Shown here in pieces: positions 1-5,865 of a DNA stretch of 6,823 bases; position 1 is the first letter of the stretch, and each line of letters opens with the position of its first letter. A program made the position numbers and the translations under genes. The notes below the pieces were generated by a model that saw only the letters and a list, made by a program, of their open reading frames with translations, ran no database searches and was not told where the DNA came from. Location: assembly GCA_002438345.1 (NCBI GenBank), contig DJUJ01000103.1, positions 30,033 through 36,855 on the forward strand, given 5' to 3'. This stretch comes from Paenibacillus sp. UBA6285 (lineage in GTDB: Bacteria > Bacillota > Bacilli > Paenibacillales > Paenibacillaceae).

Positions 1-405
1 CCACGTTTTCGGAACGAATCTGCAAGCCATCCGTTATCCGTAGCCTTGCTTCAATTAGTACGGCGTTATCGACCCACCTAGTATCTTGATCTCCATGAAG
101 CGAACGGTCTGTCTCAAAGAAATCCTAAGCGACTCGGTCAGACTATTATCATAAAGCCTGGGAGCCGAGGGACGGTTACAGCAAGAAGTATCATAAAAGA
201 CATTAACCGTTCGATAGCTTATTCAGAACATCATTTTAACATCCGATTACGAGAGCGTCCCGGTTCGTCACGTGCAGCCGTCTCCCGTATATTAGGAGCG
301 AAGGCTTATACTGTGGAAACCTGTTGGAGTCTCGACCGTGACCTTCGTATTCGGTATCAGATAGATATTGTTAGCCGTTTTCTAAGAAGTGCGGGGTTGA
401 CGTGA
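1..405 (+). pseudogene. Zinc carboxypeptidase-like / AstE-AspA family deacylase, 3' fragment with in-frame stop
   Basis: Frame 1 is open from the window edge to TGA at 403-405 except for one TAG at 79-81. The conceptual protein reads continuously across that stop: HPLSVALLQLVRRYRPT, stop, YLDLHEANGLSQ, then NPKRLGQTIIIKPGS, RLRERPGSSRAAVSR and YTVETCWSLDRDLRIRYQ. The DLHEA segment (His codon 94-96) matches the third zinc-ligand histidine of the succinylglutamate desuccinylase/aspartoacylase and M14-like metallopeptidase fold. The late VET segment (Glu codon 316-318) fits the catalytic glutamate. The N-terminal part with the HxxE ligands lies upstream of the window. Relatives probably carry Trp or Tyr at the stop position, so a single substitution such as TGG to TAG would explain it. 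No good restart codon follows the TAG. The substrate cannot be told. The family call rests on motif memory and is moderately secure; the broken state is seen directly unless it is a sequencing error. Confidence 0.62.
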
Positions 406-426
406 TGAATAGAAACTCTTTAATCT

Positions 427-470
427 AAGCAAGTTGACCCTAAGTTCGTGGGATTCAGCTTGCTTTTTGT
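427..470 (+). terminator. Rho-independent terminator after the deacylase fragment
   Basis: AAGCAAG (427-433) pairs with CTTGCTT (459-465). The stem extends inward through TTGA/TCAG with one G-U pair and then CCC/GGG after a 2-nt bulge, leaving a loop of about 9 nt. The run TTTTT (464-468) follows. It lies 22 bases after the stop codon of the upstream fragment and separates it from the kinase gene. Confidence 0.8.
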
Positions 471-514
471 TGACTGAGCAAGTCATTCAGTTGAATCAAA
501 AATGCAAGAAAAAT

Positions 515-527
515 GGCCATATTGGCC
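515..527. repeat. Short perfect inverted repeat GGCCA-TAT-TGGCC
   Basis: Two 5-bp arms are separated by TAT in the kinase upstream region, above the candidate promoter. The site is small and GC-rich within an AT-rich stretch. It could be a regulator binding site, but nothing in the window identifies a protein for it and it may be chance. Confidence 0.3.
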
Positions 528-558
528 TAGGAGAACATTTGTTCGGGTTGGGAATTTT

Positions 559-588
559 TTGCGAGGAAAGATCTGTGATTCTAATAAT
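559..588 (+). promoter_or_regulatory. Candidate sigma-A promoter for the kinase gene
   Basis: TTGCGA (559-564) and AATAAT (583-588) are spaced by 18 bases. The -10 matches consensus at 5 of 6 positions and the -35 at 4 of 6. Transcription would begin near 595, giving a leader of about 70 bases before the ATG at 663. This is the best pair in the 190-base gap after the terminator, but it was found by eye only. Confidence 0.35.
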
Positions 589-662
589 TTGAGATTTAGG
601 TAGAATTCGTATACCATTGTCACATACAAGATTAAATACAGTGGGGGAAAGGTATACATTCA

Positions 663-1760
663 ATGCCTAAAATGATATATAGTTTTCGGACTAAAATGAT
701 TATGTTGCTAATGGCCAGTATGCTAGTATCTGGTGGAATAACCTTTTTAATCTATAAAGCTCTCCAGCGATATTATCGCTCTGAGGTAAAGTTTGAGAAT
801 CCATTAACCCAAATTCGCTATGTAATAAGAGATATTGGAGATGTGAATACATTTTTAATTATCTTTATACCACTTGCCATTTTATTCTTCTTTTTATTCA
901 CTAAACCGTATGCAAAATACTTCACAGAAATCTCAAAGGGGATTCATCAGCTAGCGTCAGGTGATTTCTCAGAACGAGTAGATATACCCTCCAAAGATGA
1001 GTTTGGGATGATTGGACAAGATATCAATCTGGCAATTGAGAATCTACAGGAAGCCATTGAGCGGGGAGACATTGCCGAGAGCAGTAAAGATCAACTCGTG
1101 TTGAACCTAGCGCATGATCTGCGTACACCGCTAACCTCGGTTATTGGTTATTTGGATTTGATTTTGAAGGACGAACAATTAACTCCCGAACAGACCAGAC
1201 ATTACACAACGATTGCTTATACCAAATCTCAACGCTTGGAAAAATTAATCGATGAGCTGTTTGAAATCACACGAATGAATTACGGAAAGCTTAAACTCGA
1301 GAAGACCTCGATCGATCTCAGTGAGCTTCTCTTACAATTAAACGAAGAATTATATCCAGTCTTTGAGAAAAATAGTCTTACTTCCAGATTGGATGTAACT
1401 CAGCCACTGAAGATTTATGGTGACGGGGAATTGTTAGCACGTGTATTTGAGAACCTTCTCACGAATGCAGCTCGTTACGGAAATGACGGTCAATTTATTG
1501 ATATTCACGGTTACTTGGATCAAAACGATGTAGTCGTTGAAGTTATCAATTATGGAAATTGTATTGAGCCGGAAGAACTGCCACGTATTTTTGATATGTT
1601 TTACACGGGTGATCGTGCACGAACACATCCGACAGGAAGCACGGGACTTGGCTTGTTTATTATTAAAAATATAGTAGAGCAGCATGATGGAACCGTATCT
1701 GCGCATAGCAGCGTAGTTCGCACACTCTTTGAAGTACGCCTCCCGCAAAATAGTAATTGA
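663..1760 (+). CDS. VanS-like membrane sensor histidine kinase (orphan)
   Basis: This is a 365-residue two-component sensor kinase that autophosphorylates on His and would pass phosphate to an OmpR/VanR-type regulator. Two membrane segments (about 12-31 and 62-80) bracket a very short 30-residue extracytoplasmic loop. A HAMP linker follows (about 81-132). The H-box is LNLAHDLRTPLTSVIGYLDLI with phospho-acceptor His151, the N-box is NLLTNAARYG (264-273), the F-box is IFDMFYTGD (309-317) and the G2 box is GSTGLGLFIIKNI (325-337). The G1 box reads NYGNCI instead of the usual DxGxGI. The ATG at 663 is supported by GGGGGAAAGG (643-652) 10 bases upstream. The overall pattern resembles the VanS group, but no response regulator or van resistance gene is present. 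The signal is unknown; the short loop suggests sensing within or close to the membrane. The kinase call is secure and the VanS-like subgroup is likely. Confidence 0.93.
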   Translation: MPKMIYSFRTKMIMLLMASMLVSGGITFLIYKALQRYYRSEVKFENPLTQIRYVIRDIGDVNTFLIIFIPLAILFFFLFTKPYAKYFTEISKGIHQLASGDFSERVDIPSKDEFGMIGQDINLAIENLQEAIERGDIAESSKDQLVLNLAHDLRTPLTSVIGYLDLILKDEQLTPEQTRHYTTIAYTKSQRLEKLIDELFEITRMNYGKLKLEKTSIDLSELLLQLNEELYPVFEKNSLTSRLDVTQPLKIYGDGELLARVFENLLTNAARYGNDGQFIDIHGYLDQNDVVVEVINYGNCIEPEELPRIFDMFYTGDRARTHPTGSTGLGLFIIKNIVEQHDGTVSAHSSVVRTLFEVRLPQNSN

Positions 1761-1793
1761 AGATCAATTTCTAATTCATGAAGTGCTATTCTA

Positions 1794-1850
1794 AAGAGGA
1801 TTCATTGGTTGGAGGATTAATAAAGATCGTCTAACCTTTGAAATCCTCTT
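1794..1850. repeat. 9-bp perfect inverted repeat in the kinase-marR gap
   Basis: AAGAGGATT (1794-1802) is the exact reverse complement of AATCCTCTT (1842-1850), with a 39-base spacer. A further copy of GAGGATT at 1812-1818 could pair with the same right arm. No T-run follows on the + strand, so it is a poor terminator. The right arm overlaps the -35 and spacer of the marR promoter. Its role is unknown. Confidence 0.4.
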
Positions 1851-1866
1851 AAAAATGTGATATCAT
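1838..1866 (+). promoter_or_regulatory. Sigma-A promoter of marR, with extended -10
   Basis: TTGAAA (1838-1843) is followed by a 17-base spacer and TATCAT (1861-1866). A TG dinucleotide at 1858-1859 makes an extended -10. Initiation would fall near 1872-1874, inside the TTAGCTTGCTAA palindrome, which is the geometry expected for direct repression. It also places the TTG at 1871 at or ahead of the transcript start, so translation must begin further in. Confidence 0.75.
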
Positions 1867-1877
1867 TAGCTTGCTAA
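1866..1877. promoter_or_regulatory. Probable MarR operator 1 (autoregulatory)
   Basis: TTAGC-TT-GCTAA is a perfect palindrome with 5-bp arms. It overlaps the last base of the marR -10 and the predicted start site. The same arms recur at 2363-2374, with shared flanking bases giving CATTAGCNNGCTAANTAA in both. Recurrence on both sides of a MarR gene, and placement over its promoter, support assignment as the binding site of this regulator. Binding itself is inferred. Confidence 0.72.
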
Positions 1878-1909
1878 GTAATTTGGATGGCGGTTCGGGG
1901 GAACAAACT

Positions 1910-2326
1910 GTGATTGAAGATGAGATAAGAGAACTACTTGATAAAATTTCAGCGAAAATGCGTAGAGATTATGCAGAGCTTCTGAGGGAACTTAATCTTC
2001 ATGTTGGCCAAGAACAGTTATTATGCCGACTATGGAGAGAGGATGGAATGACACAAATACAGCTGAGTGAACGTTTGAACTGTGAACCTCCCACAATTAC
2101 GAACATGGTAAAATCACTTGAAAATCATGGGTTTGTTGTTCGAAAAAGAGATCCTGAAGATGGCAGAGTAAACCGAGTATACCTAACGCTAGCCGGACGT
2201 AATCTTTGCGAACCTGTGGAACAAATATGGAACAAGCAGCTGGATAAATTATTAGCAGGGATTCTACCCGAAGAACGTTTATTATTAAGAAGGCTTATGA
2301 AACAAATGGCTGATAATTTATCTTGA
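1910..2326 (+). CDS. MarR-family winged-helix transcriptional regulator
   Basis: This is a 138-residue dimeric DNA-binding regulator, the usual MarR length. N- and C-terminal helices (about 1-30 and 95-138) would form the dimer interface. The winged helix contains MTQIQLSERLNCEPPTITN (47-65) as helix-turn-helix and RKRDPEDGRVNRVYLT (78-93) as the wing with its typical D-x-R pattern. I chose the GTG at 1910 because GGGGGA (1897-1902) sits 7 bases upstream. A longer frame from TTG at 1871 would begin within the promoter/operator. Cysteines occur at 39, 58 and 100, but none matches the N-terminal sensing Cys of OhrR, so a redox role is unsupported. MarR repressors usually respond to small aromatic or toxic compounds and often control a transporter; here no transporter follows. 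Probable operators lie before and after the gene, suggesting autoregulation and control of the UPF0291 gene. Confidence 0.92.
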   Translation: MIEDEIRELLDKISAKMRRDYAELLRELNLHVGQEQLLCRLWREDGMTQIQLSERLNCEPPTITNMVKSLENHGFVVRKRDPEDGRVNRVYLTLAGRNLCEPVEQIWNKQLDKLLAGILPEERLLLRRLMKQMADNLS

Positions 2327-2354
2327 ATCAGGAATTATTCACAGAATTATTCAC
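2323..2354 (+). promoter_or_regulatory. Weak candidate promoter of the UPF0291 gene
   Basis: TTGAAT (2323-2328) overlaps the marR stop codon. ATTATT (2346-2351) lies 17 bases later, and TATTCA (2349-2354) is an alternative at 20. Neither -10 is good. Another option is a -10 abutting the operator, as in the marR promoter, since both sites share CATTAGC. A promoter somewhere in 2323-2365 is likely because an operator copy sits here, but its exact elements are uncertain. Confidence 0.3.
2332..2354. repeat. Two tandem copies of GAATTATTCAC
   Basis: GAATTATTCAC occurs at 2332-2342 and again at 2344-2354, a 12-bp period just upstream of the second operator. It may be an accidental duplication or a helically phased binding site, since 12 bp is close to one turn of DNA. 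Confidence 0.6.
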
Positions 2355-2362
2355 CATAACCA

Positions 2363-2374
2363 TTAGCAAGCTAA
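2363..2374. promoter_or_regulatory. Probable MarR operator 2 (upstream of the UPF0291 gene)
   Basis: TTAGC-AA-GCTAA repeats the arms of the marR operator exactly, with only the two central bases differing. It begins 37 bases after the marR stop and lies 27 bases before the ATG of the next gene, ahead of its ribosome binding site. This position suggests the MarR protein controls the UPF0291 gene directly. Confidence 0.68.
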
Positions 2375-2400
2375 TTAAAATTCAGAAAAGAGGAACATAG

Positions 2401-2625
2401 ATGATTACCAGTTTGACTCGAATCAATGAACTAGCCCGGAAAGAACGTGAAGAAGGTCTGACAAAGAGTGAGTGGGTTGAACAGATCGTTTTGCGTGAAG
2501 ATTACCTACGTGAAATTCGTGGACAAGTTCGTAACAGTCTATCAGGAGTGACGATTGTTGATCCTGAGGGAAATGATGTTACGCCTGAAAAGATTCGTTT
2601 ATCCCGCAAAGAAACATTGAACTAA
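2401..2625 (+). CDS. UPF0291 (DUF896) small protein, YnzC-like
   Basis: This 74-residue cytoplasmic protein fits the UPF0291 family, usually 70-80 residues. Hallmarks are the N-terminal RINELARKEREEGLT (8-22), a second charged helix containing LREDYLREIRGQVRNSL (31-47) and the C-terminal signature VDPEGNDVTPEKIRL (53-67). The known family structure is a two-helix hairpin, and the biochemical function is undetermined. In Bacillus subtilis the relative ynzC lies in the LexA-controlled yneA region, but here no LexA box was recognised and the gene follows marR instead. The ATG at 2401 has GAGG (2390-2393) 7 bases upstream. It appears to be a single-gene unit with its own terminator and a MarR-type operator in front, so it may be de-repressed by whatever ligand the MarR protein senses. 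Family assignment is firm; the role is unknown. Confidence 0.9.
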   Translation: MITSLTRINELARKEREEGLTKSEWVEQIVLREDYLREIRGQVRNSLSGVTIVDPEGNDVTPEKIRLSRKETLN

Positions 2626-2640
2626 TGAAGAACTAATGAA
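2619..2640. repeat. Perfect 11-bp tandem duplication across a stop codon
   Basis: GAACTAATGAA occurs twice back to back (2619-2629 and 2630-2640). The first copy contains the TAA stop of the UPF0291 gene, so the second is untranslated. This looks like a replication-slippage duplication with no effect on the protein. Confidence 0.75.
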
Positions 2641-2645
2641 CTTGA

Positions 2646-2713
2646 AAAACACCTTTAGAATATCGTTGAATTGCCCCACGGCTTAATCAGCGAATATCTA
2701 GAGGTGTTTTTTT
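2646..2713 (+). terminator. Rho-independent terminator of the UPF0291 gene
   Basis: AAAACACCT (2646-2654) pairs with AGGTGTTTT (2702-2710). The stem continues through TTAGA against TCTAG with a G-U pair, and seven T residues end at 2713. The loop is unusually large, with GAATATCG/CGAATATC able to extend the stem imperfectly. The A-rich left arm might also let it work in reverse. Confidence 0.78.
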
Positions 2714-2901
2714 GTGATGTCAAATAGACGGAAGTGAAACCACATCTATAAAAGTTCTCTTAACGGAAGGTTAATTCAATTTCACTAGCTGAGGCTGAAA
2801 GTTAAGGTTCAATTAAACTTGAGTTACACAGGATCTAAGACTGGATTGTTAGAATGAAATGGACATCAGATAAGATATAAATATGTGGGAGCTGGAATTA
2901 G

Positions 2902-3840
2902 ATGATGAAAAAGACAGTTTTCTTTTTACTAAAAGCAATAGGAGTTATAGTCATAGCCATAGTGCTTTTTCTAGCCATTGTTTTTACGGTTAATGTGATC
3001 TGCAACAAATTGGAGAAAGGTAAAATTGAACCATATGGTCAGCAAGTACCTGTAGACGGAAAAAACATGAATGTCACGATTCAAGGAAATGGTGAAGAAA
3101 CGGTGGTATTACTACCAGGATACGGAACTGCAGCGCCGGGTATTGATTTCAAGCCGCTAGTTGACGAGTTATCTCCATTTTACAAAGTGGTTGTGATTGA
3201 GCCATTTGGCTATGGATTAAGTGATGTCACCGAAAAAGAACGAAGTATTGAAAATATTGTGAGTGAATTACATGAATGTTTACAACAATTAAATATAGAC
3301 CGTTATATTCTGATGGGGCACTCCATATCCGGAATTTATGGTCTAGACTATGTGAACAAATACGAAAACGAAGTTAGTGCATTCGTGGGGATCGACAGCA
3401 GTGTACCGGCACAAGGGGGCGGGGATGAACTTCCAATAGCAACCTTAAAATCACTTAAACAATCAGGTTTCTACAGATTGCTGGTTAAACTCGATCCAGC
3501 CCAAATCATTACACCAGACGTTGATGATAAAACTAAAGAGCAAAATAGAATGATTTCACTTAAAAACATGATGAATCCAAACACCATTAGCGAAGCAGAG
3601 CATTTCACAAGTAATTTTAAAGCCGTTGAAACTTTAAAGTTCCCTAAAGAACTTCCTGTAGTGTTCTTCTTAGTGAAAGATACTACGGATGTTGAAGGCT
3701 GGGAAACTTTACATGAAGAACAGATAAAAGATTCTTTACATGGGAAGATGATGATGTTTGAAGGAGATCATTATTTACACCATACACGATCGAAAGAAAT
3801 CGCCCAGAACTTCAGAAGCTTCATGAGTGAAATAAAATAA
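2902..3840 (+). CDS. Membrane-anchored alpha/beta hydrolase
   Basis: This is a 312-residue alpha/beta-fold hydrolase, probably an esterase or lipase-like enzyme of unknown substrate. A basic start (MMKKT) and one long hydrophobic stretch (about 6-34) without a clear cleavage site suggest an N-terminal anchor with the catalytic domain outside the membrane. The oxyanion-hole strand is VVLLPGYGTAAP (68-79) and the next strand gives VVVIEPFGYGLSD (96-108). The nucleophile elbow is LMGHSISG with Ser141; Ser replaces the last Gly of GxSxG. The acid is probably Asp260 or Asp263 after FFLVKD, and the base is His290 in GDHYLHH. Start choice is between adjacent ATGs at 2902 and 2905, with GGGAG (2887-2891) favouring 2902. 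It stands between two terminators, so it is likely monocistronic. No convincing promoter was found in the 188-base gap upstream. The fold is secure; the reaction is not. Confidence 0.9.
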   Translation: MMKKTVFFLLKAIGVIVIAIVLFLAIVFTVNVICNKLEKGKIEPYGQQVPVDGKNMNVTIQGNGEETVVLLPGYGTAAPGIDFKPLVDELSPFYKVVVIEPFGYGLSDVTEKERSIENIVSELHECLQQLNIDRYILMGHSISGIYGLDYVNKYENEVSAFVGIDSSVPAQGGGDELPIATLKSLKQSGFYRLLVKLDPAQIITPDVDDKTKEQNRMISLKNMMNPNTISEAEHFTSNFKAVETLKFPKELPVVFFLVKDTTDVEGWETLHEEQIKDSLHGKMMMFEGDHYLHHTRSKEIAQNFRSFMSEIK

Positions 3841-3850
3841 GATGCATGAG

Positions 3851-3893
3851 AAAACGTCGAACGATTCCTTTTGTGAATCACTCGACGTTTTTT
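3851..3893 (+). terminator. Rho-independent terminator of the hydrolase gene
   Basis: AAAACGTCGA (3851-3860) is perfectly complementary to TCGACGTTTT (3882-3891). After a 2-nt internal mismatch the stem continues as GATTC/GAATC, with a 7-nt loop. Six T residues (3888-3893) follow. The A-run on the left arm makes it potentially bidirectional. It isolates the hydrolase from asnB. Confidence 0.9.
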
Positions 3894-3923
3894 ATATGAA
3901 TGATAAGTTGCAAAAAATGATGA

Positions 3924-3954
3924 TTGATCAAAGCAATTGTGGGCACTCTATATC
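3924..3954 (+). promoter_or_regulatory. Weak candidate promoter for the asnB operon
   Basis: TTGATC (3924-3929) and TATATC (3949-3954) are separated by 19 bases, a little longer than ideal. A promoter must lie in the 93 bases between the hydrolase terminator and the asnB ATG if the operon is transcribed independently, and this is the best pair seen. The short leader has no room for a T-box or other large riboswitch. Confidence 0.3.
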
Positions 3955-3968
3955 CTAATCTTTATTAT

Positions 3969-3976
3969 AGGAAGGA
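3969..3976 (+). promoter_or_regulatory. Ribosome binding site that fixes the asnB start
   Basis: AGGAAGGA ends 10 bases before the ATG at 3987. It supports that ATG over the upstream in-frame TTG at 3924, which has no Shine-Dalgarno sequence and would hide the catalytic cysteine. Confidence 0.75.
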
Positions 3977-3986
3977 CTACAATAGC

Positions 3987-5864
3987 ATGTGCGGAATAGC
4001 TGGAATATTAAAGTGTAATGGACAACCACCACAAGAAGAAACCTTAAAACAAATGACAGGTGCAATGAATCACCGAGGTCCTAATCATGAAGGAGTATGG
4101 CTCGACTCTCGAATTGGGCTCGGTTTTCGTAGGTTATCCATTATAGATTTGCGTGATGGCAATCAACCGATGACGAATGAAGATCGTTCCCTTTGGATTG
4201 TTTTTAATGGTGAAATCTATAATTATAAAACACTACGAGATCAGCTTAAGCTAAAGGGACATCACTTTCAAACGCAATCAGATACAGAGGTCATTGTGCA
4301 TTTATATGAGGAATACGGCAAGGACTGTGTCCATCATTTACGTGGAATGTTTAGTTTTGCGATTTGGGATGTTAAGGAACAGACCCTTTTTGCTGCTAGA
4401 GATCATTTTGGCATCAAGCCTTTATATTATTACAAAGATGAGAATAATCTTTTATTTGCTTCGGAAATTAAAAGCATACTTGCTGTTCAAGGAGTGCCTA
4501 GAAAGCTTCAGTATCAAAGTTTATTCAGCTACTTAACTTTTCAGTATGTGCCACAACCCGATACGATGTTTGAACATATTTATAAGTTAGGACCTGCAGA
4601 GCGAGTATTTGTTAACTCGGAAGGCGAAATGAAGATCGAGAAATATTGGGAACCCCATTTTCATCCGGTAGAACGATCTTTAGCAGACTATGCGGAAGAA
4701 ATTCAGTGGAAATTGAAAGAGTCTGTAAACCTTCATTTACAAAGTGATGTGAATAGAGGGTGTTTTTTGTCCAGTGGAATTGACTCCACAGCGATAGCTG
4801 CAATGATGAGAGCAGAAGAATCCACAAAAACCTTTTCTATTGGATTTGAAGGAGAGAACAACGAAACGATCATTGCAAATCAAACGGCAGCCAAACTGGG
4901 AACGGATCATTATTTTCATATCTTATCTACAAAAGACTTTTTTGAGAGTATACCGAAAACGGTCTGGCATCTAGATGAGCCTGTCGCAGATCCTTCCGCA
5001 ATTGCACTCTATCATCTAAATCAGCTTGCAAAAGAACATGTCACGGTTGTCTTATCAGGTGAAGGTGCGGATGAATTATTCGGAGGATACCGAATTTATA
5101 GAGAGCCAGACGCATTAAAACCAATATCATGGATGCCCAATTTCATTAAGACTACGTTACGAAAATCATTAAACATGTACCCTTACAACTTTTATGGTAA
5201 AAATTATATACTTCGGGGGCTGACACCTTTAGAAGAGCGTTTTTTCGGTAATGCTAATATCTTTAACAAAAGCGCAAAGATGAACTTGCTCCATGAATCG
5301 GTACATGCTCAAAGAAGTTTTTTACATGCCACCGATATTGTTAAGCCTTTTTATGAAAAGACAGTACACCTAGACCCAACGACAAGAATGCAGTTTATTG
5401 ATATGAATTTTTGGTTACCCGGCGATATTTTGTCAAAAGCAGATAAGCTGTCCATGGCACATTCTTTAGAATTAAGAGTACCGTTTTTAGATAAAGAGGT
5501 TTTTGAAACGGCTAGTAAGATTCCTGTATCCAATCGGATTGGCAACAAAACAACAAAACTCGCTTTGCGTAAAGCTATGGAAGGAATCGTTCCGGATGCT
5601 ATTGTGAATCGACCAAAATTAGGATTTCCTGTACCCATTCGTGATTGGCTCAAGACTCCAATTTCGAATATAATATTTGAGCAAATACGATACAGCGGTA
5701 TTGAAGAAATATTCAATATGAATATCATCGAAGAGATGTTTATCCAGCATCGGAGTAATAAAGGTGACTTTTCGCGTAGAATATGGTTAATTTACATTTT
5801 TTCAGTGTGGTACACTCTTTTTATGAAAGAAGATCTGAAACAATTAAATAATGCCACGCTGTGA
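3987..5864 (+). CDS. asnB: Asparagine synthetase, glutamine-hydrolysing
   Basis: This 625-residue class II amidotransferase makes asparagine from aspartate, ATP and glutamine. The start is fixed by MCGIAGIL: after Met removal Cys2 becomes the N-terminal glutaminase nucleophile. Glutaminase motifs are NHRGP (28-32), LGFRRLSIIDL (45-55), NGEIYNY (74-80), SDTEV (98-102) and ARDHFGIKPLYY (137-148). The synthetase domain has the pyrophosphate loop LSSGIDS (261-267), LSGEGADELFGGY (356-368), and SKADKLSMAHSLELRVPFLD (483-502). Both domains look intact. Its length suits the Bacillus AsnB/AsnO group. Some AsnB homologues instead amidate meso-diaminopimelate in the cell wall (known for Bacillus subtilis AsnB), so the acceptor is not proven. 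SSGIDS differs from the commoner SGGxDS but keeps the loop Ser and Asp. It is followed directly by the Imm5-like gene, probably on the same transcript. An in-frame TTG at 3924 was rejected as the start. Confidence 0.95.
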   Translation: MCGIAGILKCNGQPPQEETLKQMTGAMNHRGPNHEGVWLDSRIGLGFRRLSIIDLRDGNQPMTNEDRSLWIVFNGEIYNYKTLRDQLKLKGHHFQTQSDTEVIVHLYEEYGKDCVHHLRGMFSFAIWDVKEQTLFAARDHFGIKPLYYYKDENNLLFASEIKSILAVQGVPRKLQYQSLFSYLTFQYVPQPDTMFEHIYKLGPAERVFVNSEGEMKIEKYWEPHFHPVERSLADYAEEIQWKLKESVNLHLQSDVNRGCFLSSGIDSTAIAAMMRAEESTKTFSIGFEGENNETIIANQTAAKLGTDHYFHILSTKDFFESIPKTVWHLDEPVADPSAIALYHLNQLAKEHVTVVLSGEGADELFGGYRIYREPDALKPISWMPNFIKTTLRKSLNMYPYNFYGKNYILRGLTPLEERFFGNANIFNKSAKMNLLHESVHAQRSFLHATDIVKPFYEKTVHLDPTTRMQFIDMNFWLPGDILSKADKLSMAHSLELRVPFLDKEVFETASKIPVSNRIGNKTTKLALRKAMEGIVPDAIVNRPKLGFPVPIRDWLKTPISNIIFEQIRYSGIEEIFNMNIIEEMFIQHRSNKGDFSRRIWLIYIFSVWYTLFMKEDLKQLNNATL

Positions 5865-5865
5865 T

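Noticed and set aside
471..662. Remnant of a VanR-like response regulator before the kinase
   Set aside because: All three + frames were read by eye and gave no recognisable C-terminal winged-helix sequence such as the usual RGVGY ending.
663..1760. Part of a vancomycin resistance cluster
   Set aside because: Only the kinase is VanS-like. No vanR, vanH, ligase, vanX or vanY gene is in the window, and VanS-like kinases are common outside resistance clusters.
1871..1909. TTG 1871 as the marR start
   Set aside because: It lies inside the operator at the predicted transcription start and has no ribosome binding site. GTG 1910 has GGGGGA at a 7-base spacing.
3924..3986. TTG 3924 as the asnB start, adding 21 residues
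   Set aside because: Class II amidotransferases need the cysteine directly after the initiator Met, and AGGAAGGA is correctly placed only for ATG 3987.
3894..3986. T-box or other riboswitch upstream of asnB
   Set aside because: Only about 90 bases lie between the previous terminator and the ATG, with no antiterminator/terminator pair or T-box-like motif.
4294..4536. Overlapping + strand frame inside asnB, and minus-strand frames inside the kinase and asnB genes
   Set aside because: They lie wholly within well-supported genes, show no recognisable motifs and have no ribosome binding sites of note. They are shadows of the real coding frames.
3987..5864. AsnB-like gene as a lasso-peptide cyclase in a bacteriocin cluster with its immunity gene
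   Set aside because: The intact Cys2 glutaminase half and full set of AsnB motifs fit asparagine synthetase. No precursor peptide, leader protease, recognition element or exporter gene is visible.
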